Shown here: positions 5,343-6,943 of the stretch, one piece after another
How the letters are laid out: the number at the start of each line of letters is the position of its first letter
How positions within the stretch are numbered: the stretch's first letter is position 1
Assembly: GCA_002424625.1 (NCBI GenBank)
Contig: DIKR01000112.1
Coordinates: 3,260 to 10,202, forward strand
Direction of reading: 5' to 3'
Origin: Desulfuromonadaceae bacterium UBA5613
GTDB taxonomy: Bacteria > Desulfobacterota > Desulfuromonadia > Desulfuromonadales > UBA2197
DNA length: 6,943 nt
Program-made: the position numbers and the translations under genes
Notes under the pieces: generated by a model
Told to the model about the DNA's origin: nothing
The model's database searches: none
What the model saw: only the letters and a program-made list of their open reading frames with translations

Positions 5343-6943
5343 GTGGGCTATCGCAATCTGCAAGCAGTCGTTCAAGATCTTGAAAAGAACGGGCAGCTGC
5401 AACGTATCAATGTCGAGCTTTCGGCAAATCAGGAGATCGGACTGATTCAGCGCCGCGTCTTTGCCGCCGGCGGTCCGGCTCTCCTCTTTACCAACGTCTC
5501 GGGTTGTGGCTTCCCCCTCCTCGGCAATCTCTTCGGAAGCATGGAGCGGACCCGGTTTATCTTTCGCGACGCACTCCCCCGGATCGAGCAGCTGGTCAAG
5601 AGTAAGGTCGATCCCATGACCCTGTTGCGCGCCCCCGCCGGGATCCTCCCCGCCGTGGCCGGGGCCTGGCATCTGCTGCCGAAGAAGGTTGCCGCCGGCC
5701 CGGCTCTGGCGCAGCGCATCGCCCTGTCTCAGTTGCCGCAACTTAAATCGTGGCCGGATGACGGTGGCGCTTTTATTACCCTCCCCCAGGTCTACAGCGA
5801 ATCGCCGGCGCGCCCCGGAACAGCCGGGGGGAACCTCGGCATGTATCGGGTGCAGATCAGTGGCAATGACTATGACCCGGAGCGGGAAGTCGGGCTGCAT
5901 TACCAGATTCATCGCGGTATCGGTGTCCACCACGCTGAAGCGATCGCCCGTGGTGAGCGGCTGCGTGTCAATATCTTTGTCGGCGGTCCGCCAAGTCTCA
6001 GCATTGCTGCCGTCATGCCGTTGCCGGAAGGGATGAGTGAACTCGCTTTTGCCGGCCTCCTCGGCGGCCATCGTCTGGCGATGATTGCGCGTCCCGGCGC
6101 CCTGCCGATTCCGGCCGAGGCTGATTTCTGTATCGTCGGCAGCATTGACCCGCAGCGCACCAAAGAAGAAGGCCCTTTTGGCGATCATCTCGGCTATTAC
6201 AGCCTGCGCCATCATTTCCCCGTCCTCGATGTTGAAGCGGTCTATCACCGTCCCGGCGCCATCTGGCCCTTTACCACCGTCGGCCGGCCGCCGCAGGAGG
6301 ATACAATCTTCGGCGCGTTTATCCATGAACTCACCGGCCCGCTGATTCCGACGGTTCTGCCCGGGGTCAAGGCGGTACATGCCGTCGATGCCGCTGGTGT
6401 CCATCCCCTCCTTCTCGCTCTCGGCAGCGAGCGCTACGTTCCCTATGCGGCAGAACGCCGGCCGATGGAGCTCCTCACCCAGGCGAACGCCATCCTCGGT
6501 CAGGGACAGCTCTCCCTTGCCAAATATCTCTTCATCCTGGCTGAGGAGGATGTTCCCGGGCTCGATCTCCACGATATCAAAGCCTTTTTGACTGCTTTTT
6601 TGCAGCGCGTCGACTGGCAGCGGGATCTGCACTTTCAGACCCGAACGACGATCGACACCCTCGACTACAGCGGCAGCGCCCTCAACCAGGGCTCGAAGGT
6701 CGTCCTCGCCGCTGCCGGCGGGGTGCGCCGCGAATTACCAGTAAGCGTTCCGGAAAATCTCCGGCTCCCCGCCGGTTTCAGGGCGCCGCGGCTCGCCTTC
6801 CCCGGCGTCCTGGTGATGACTGGCCCTGCCGCGGCCGGGGATCGCGGCGTCCCCGATCCCCGGATCGAGGATTTTTGCGCTGCTTTGCCGCCGGATCATC
6901 CGCTCAATCGCTTTCCTCTGGTTGTCATTGTTGATGAAAGTGA
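5343..6943 (+). CDS. UbiD-family prenylated-FMN decarboxylase (3'-truncated by window edge)
   Basis: Cytoplasmic non-oxidative decarboxylase family that uses prenylated FMN supplied by UbiX. The frame runs 533 codons with no stop and leaves the window open. Expected cofactor and metal ligands are present by comparison with UbiD/Fdc1: Asn164 and Arg169 in GGNLGMYR, His190 in HYQIHRG, Glu233 in GMSELAF. The catalytic acidic pair is Glu276 and Asp281 in EGPFGDH. TVGRPPQED (312-320) and LNQGSK (447-452) are further family blocks. E. coli UbiD is about 500 residues, so this belongs to the longer subgroup of about 600 residues. The C-terminal part already holds a second strand-plus-acid stretch (VVIVDES, 527-533). 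In an anaerobe that relies on menaquinone, a decarboxylation in menaquinone synthesis is a reasonable guess, but the family also includes aromatic-acid decarboxylases, so no symbol is given. It is divergent from the cytochrome gene, with its own ribosome binding site. Confidence 0.93.
   Translation, partial: MGYRNLQAVVQDLEKNGQLQRINVELSANQEIGLIQRRVFAAGGPALLFTNVSGCGFPLLGNLFGSMERTRFIFRDALPRIEQLVKSKVDPMTLLRAPAGILPAVAGAWHLLPKKVAAGPALAQRIALSQLPQLKSWPDDGGAFITLPQVYSESPARPGTAGGNLGMYRVQISGNDYDPEREVGLHYQIHRGIGVHHAEAIARGERLRVNIFVGGPPSLSIAAVMPLPEGMSELAFAGLLGGHRLAMIARPGALPIPAEADFCIVGSIDPQRTKEEGPFGDHLGYYSLRHHFPVLDVEAVYHRPGAIWPFTTVGRPPQEDTIFGAFIHELTGPLIPTVLPGVKAVHAVDAAGVHPLLLALGSERYVPYAAERRPMELLTQANAILGQGQLSLAKYLFILAEEDVPGLDLHDIKAFLTAFLQRVDWQRDLHFQTRTTIDTLDYSGSALNQGSKVVLAAAGGVRRELPVSVPENLRLPAGFRAPRLAFPGVLVMTGPAAAGDRGVPDPRIEDFCAALPPDHPLNRFPLVVIVDES

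Noticed and set aside
5337..6632. 431-codon open frame on the minus strand opposite the UbiD-family gene
   Set aside because: The plus-strand reading keeps all UbiD-family cofactor and catalytic residues in one frame. The minus frame has no family resemblance.

Overview
This window reads as ordinary chromosome of a GC-rich, anaerobic, cytochrome-bearing deltaproteobacterium, most likely in the Desulfuromonadales/Geobacter-Pelobacter area. Three things point there: the ileS-lspA gene order, a small periplasmic tri-haem c7-like cytochrome, and a long UbiD-family decarboxylase of the kind found in menaquinone-using anaerobes. This placement is inference from gene content; no rRNA or other marker is present.

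Layout. Bases 1-2636 (+) are isoleucyl-tRNA synthetase, ileS, cut at its 5' end by the window edge. A 179-bp gap follows, holding a 90-bp inverted-repeat element (2654-2743) built of two mirrored hairpins, which looks like a MITE or a REP pair. Next come lspA (2816-3313, +, GTG start), encoding lipoprotein signal peptidase II, and a major facilitator superfamily permease (3323-4594, +) nine bases behind it. A strong hairpin with T-runs on both strands (4617-4649) separates this + strand block from a convergent cytochrome gene (4754-5074, -). About 270 bp of AT-rich divergent promoter region (5075-5342) separates the cytochrome from a UbiD-family decarboxylase (5343 to window end, +, GTG start), which is cut at its 3' end.

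How the genes relate. ileS, lspA and the permease probably form one transcription unit, interrupted by the repeat element: tRNA charging, lipoprotein maturation and a transporter of unknown substrate. The cytochrome and the UbiD enzyme are divergently transcribed, each with its own plausible promoter and strong ribosome binding site. One would act in periplasmic electron transfer. The other would act in cytoplasmic prenylated-FMN-dependent decarboxylation, possibly in quinone synthesis. A shared respiratory theme is possible but not shown.

No CRISPR array, tRNA, rRNA, transposase gene or defence system was seen. I found no convincing new multi-gene system. The points most worth a second look are the repeat element inside the ileS-lspA unit and the shortage of histidine haem ligands in the cytochrome. 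Several very long antisense open frames (up to 600 codons) are shadows caused by GC-biased codon use.
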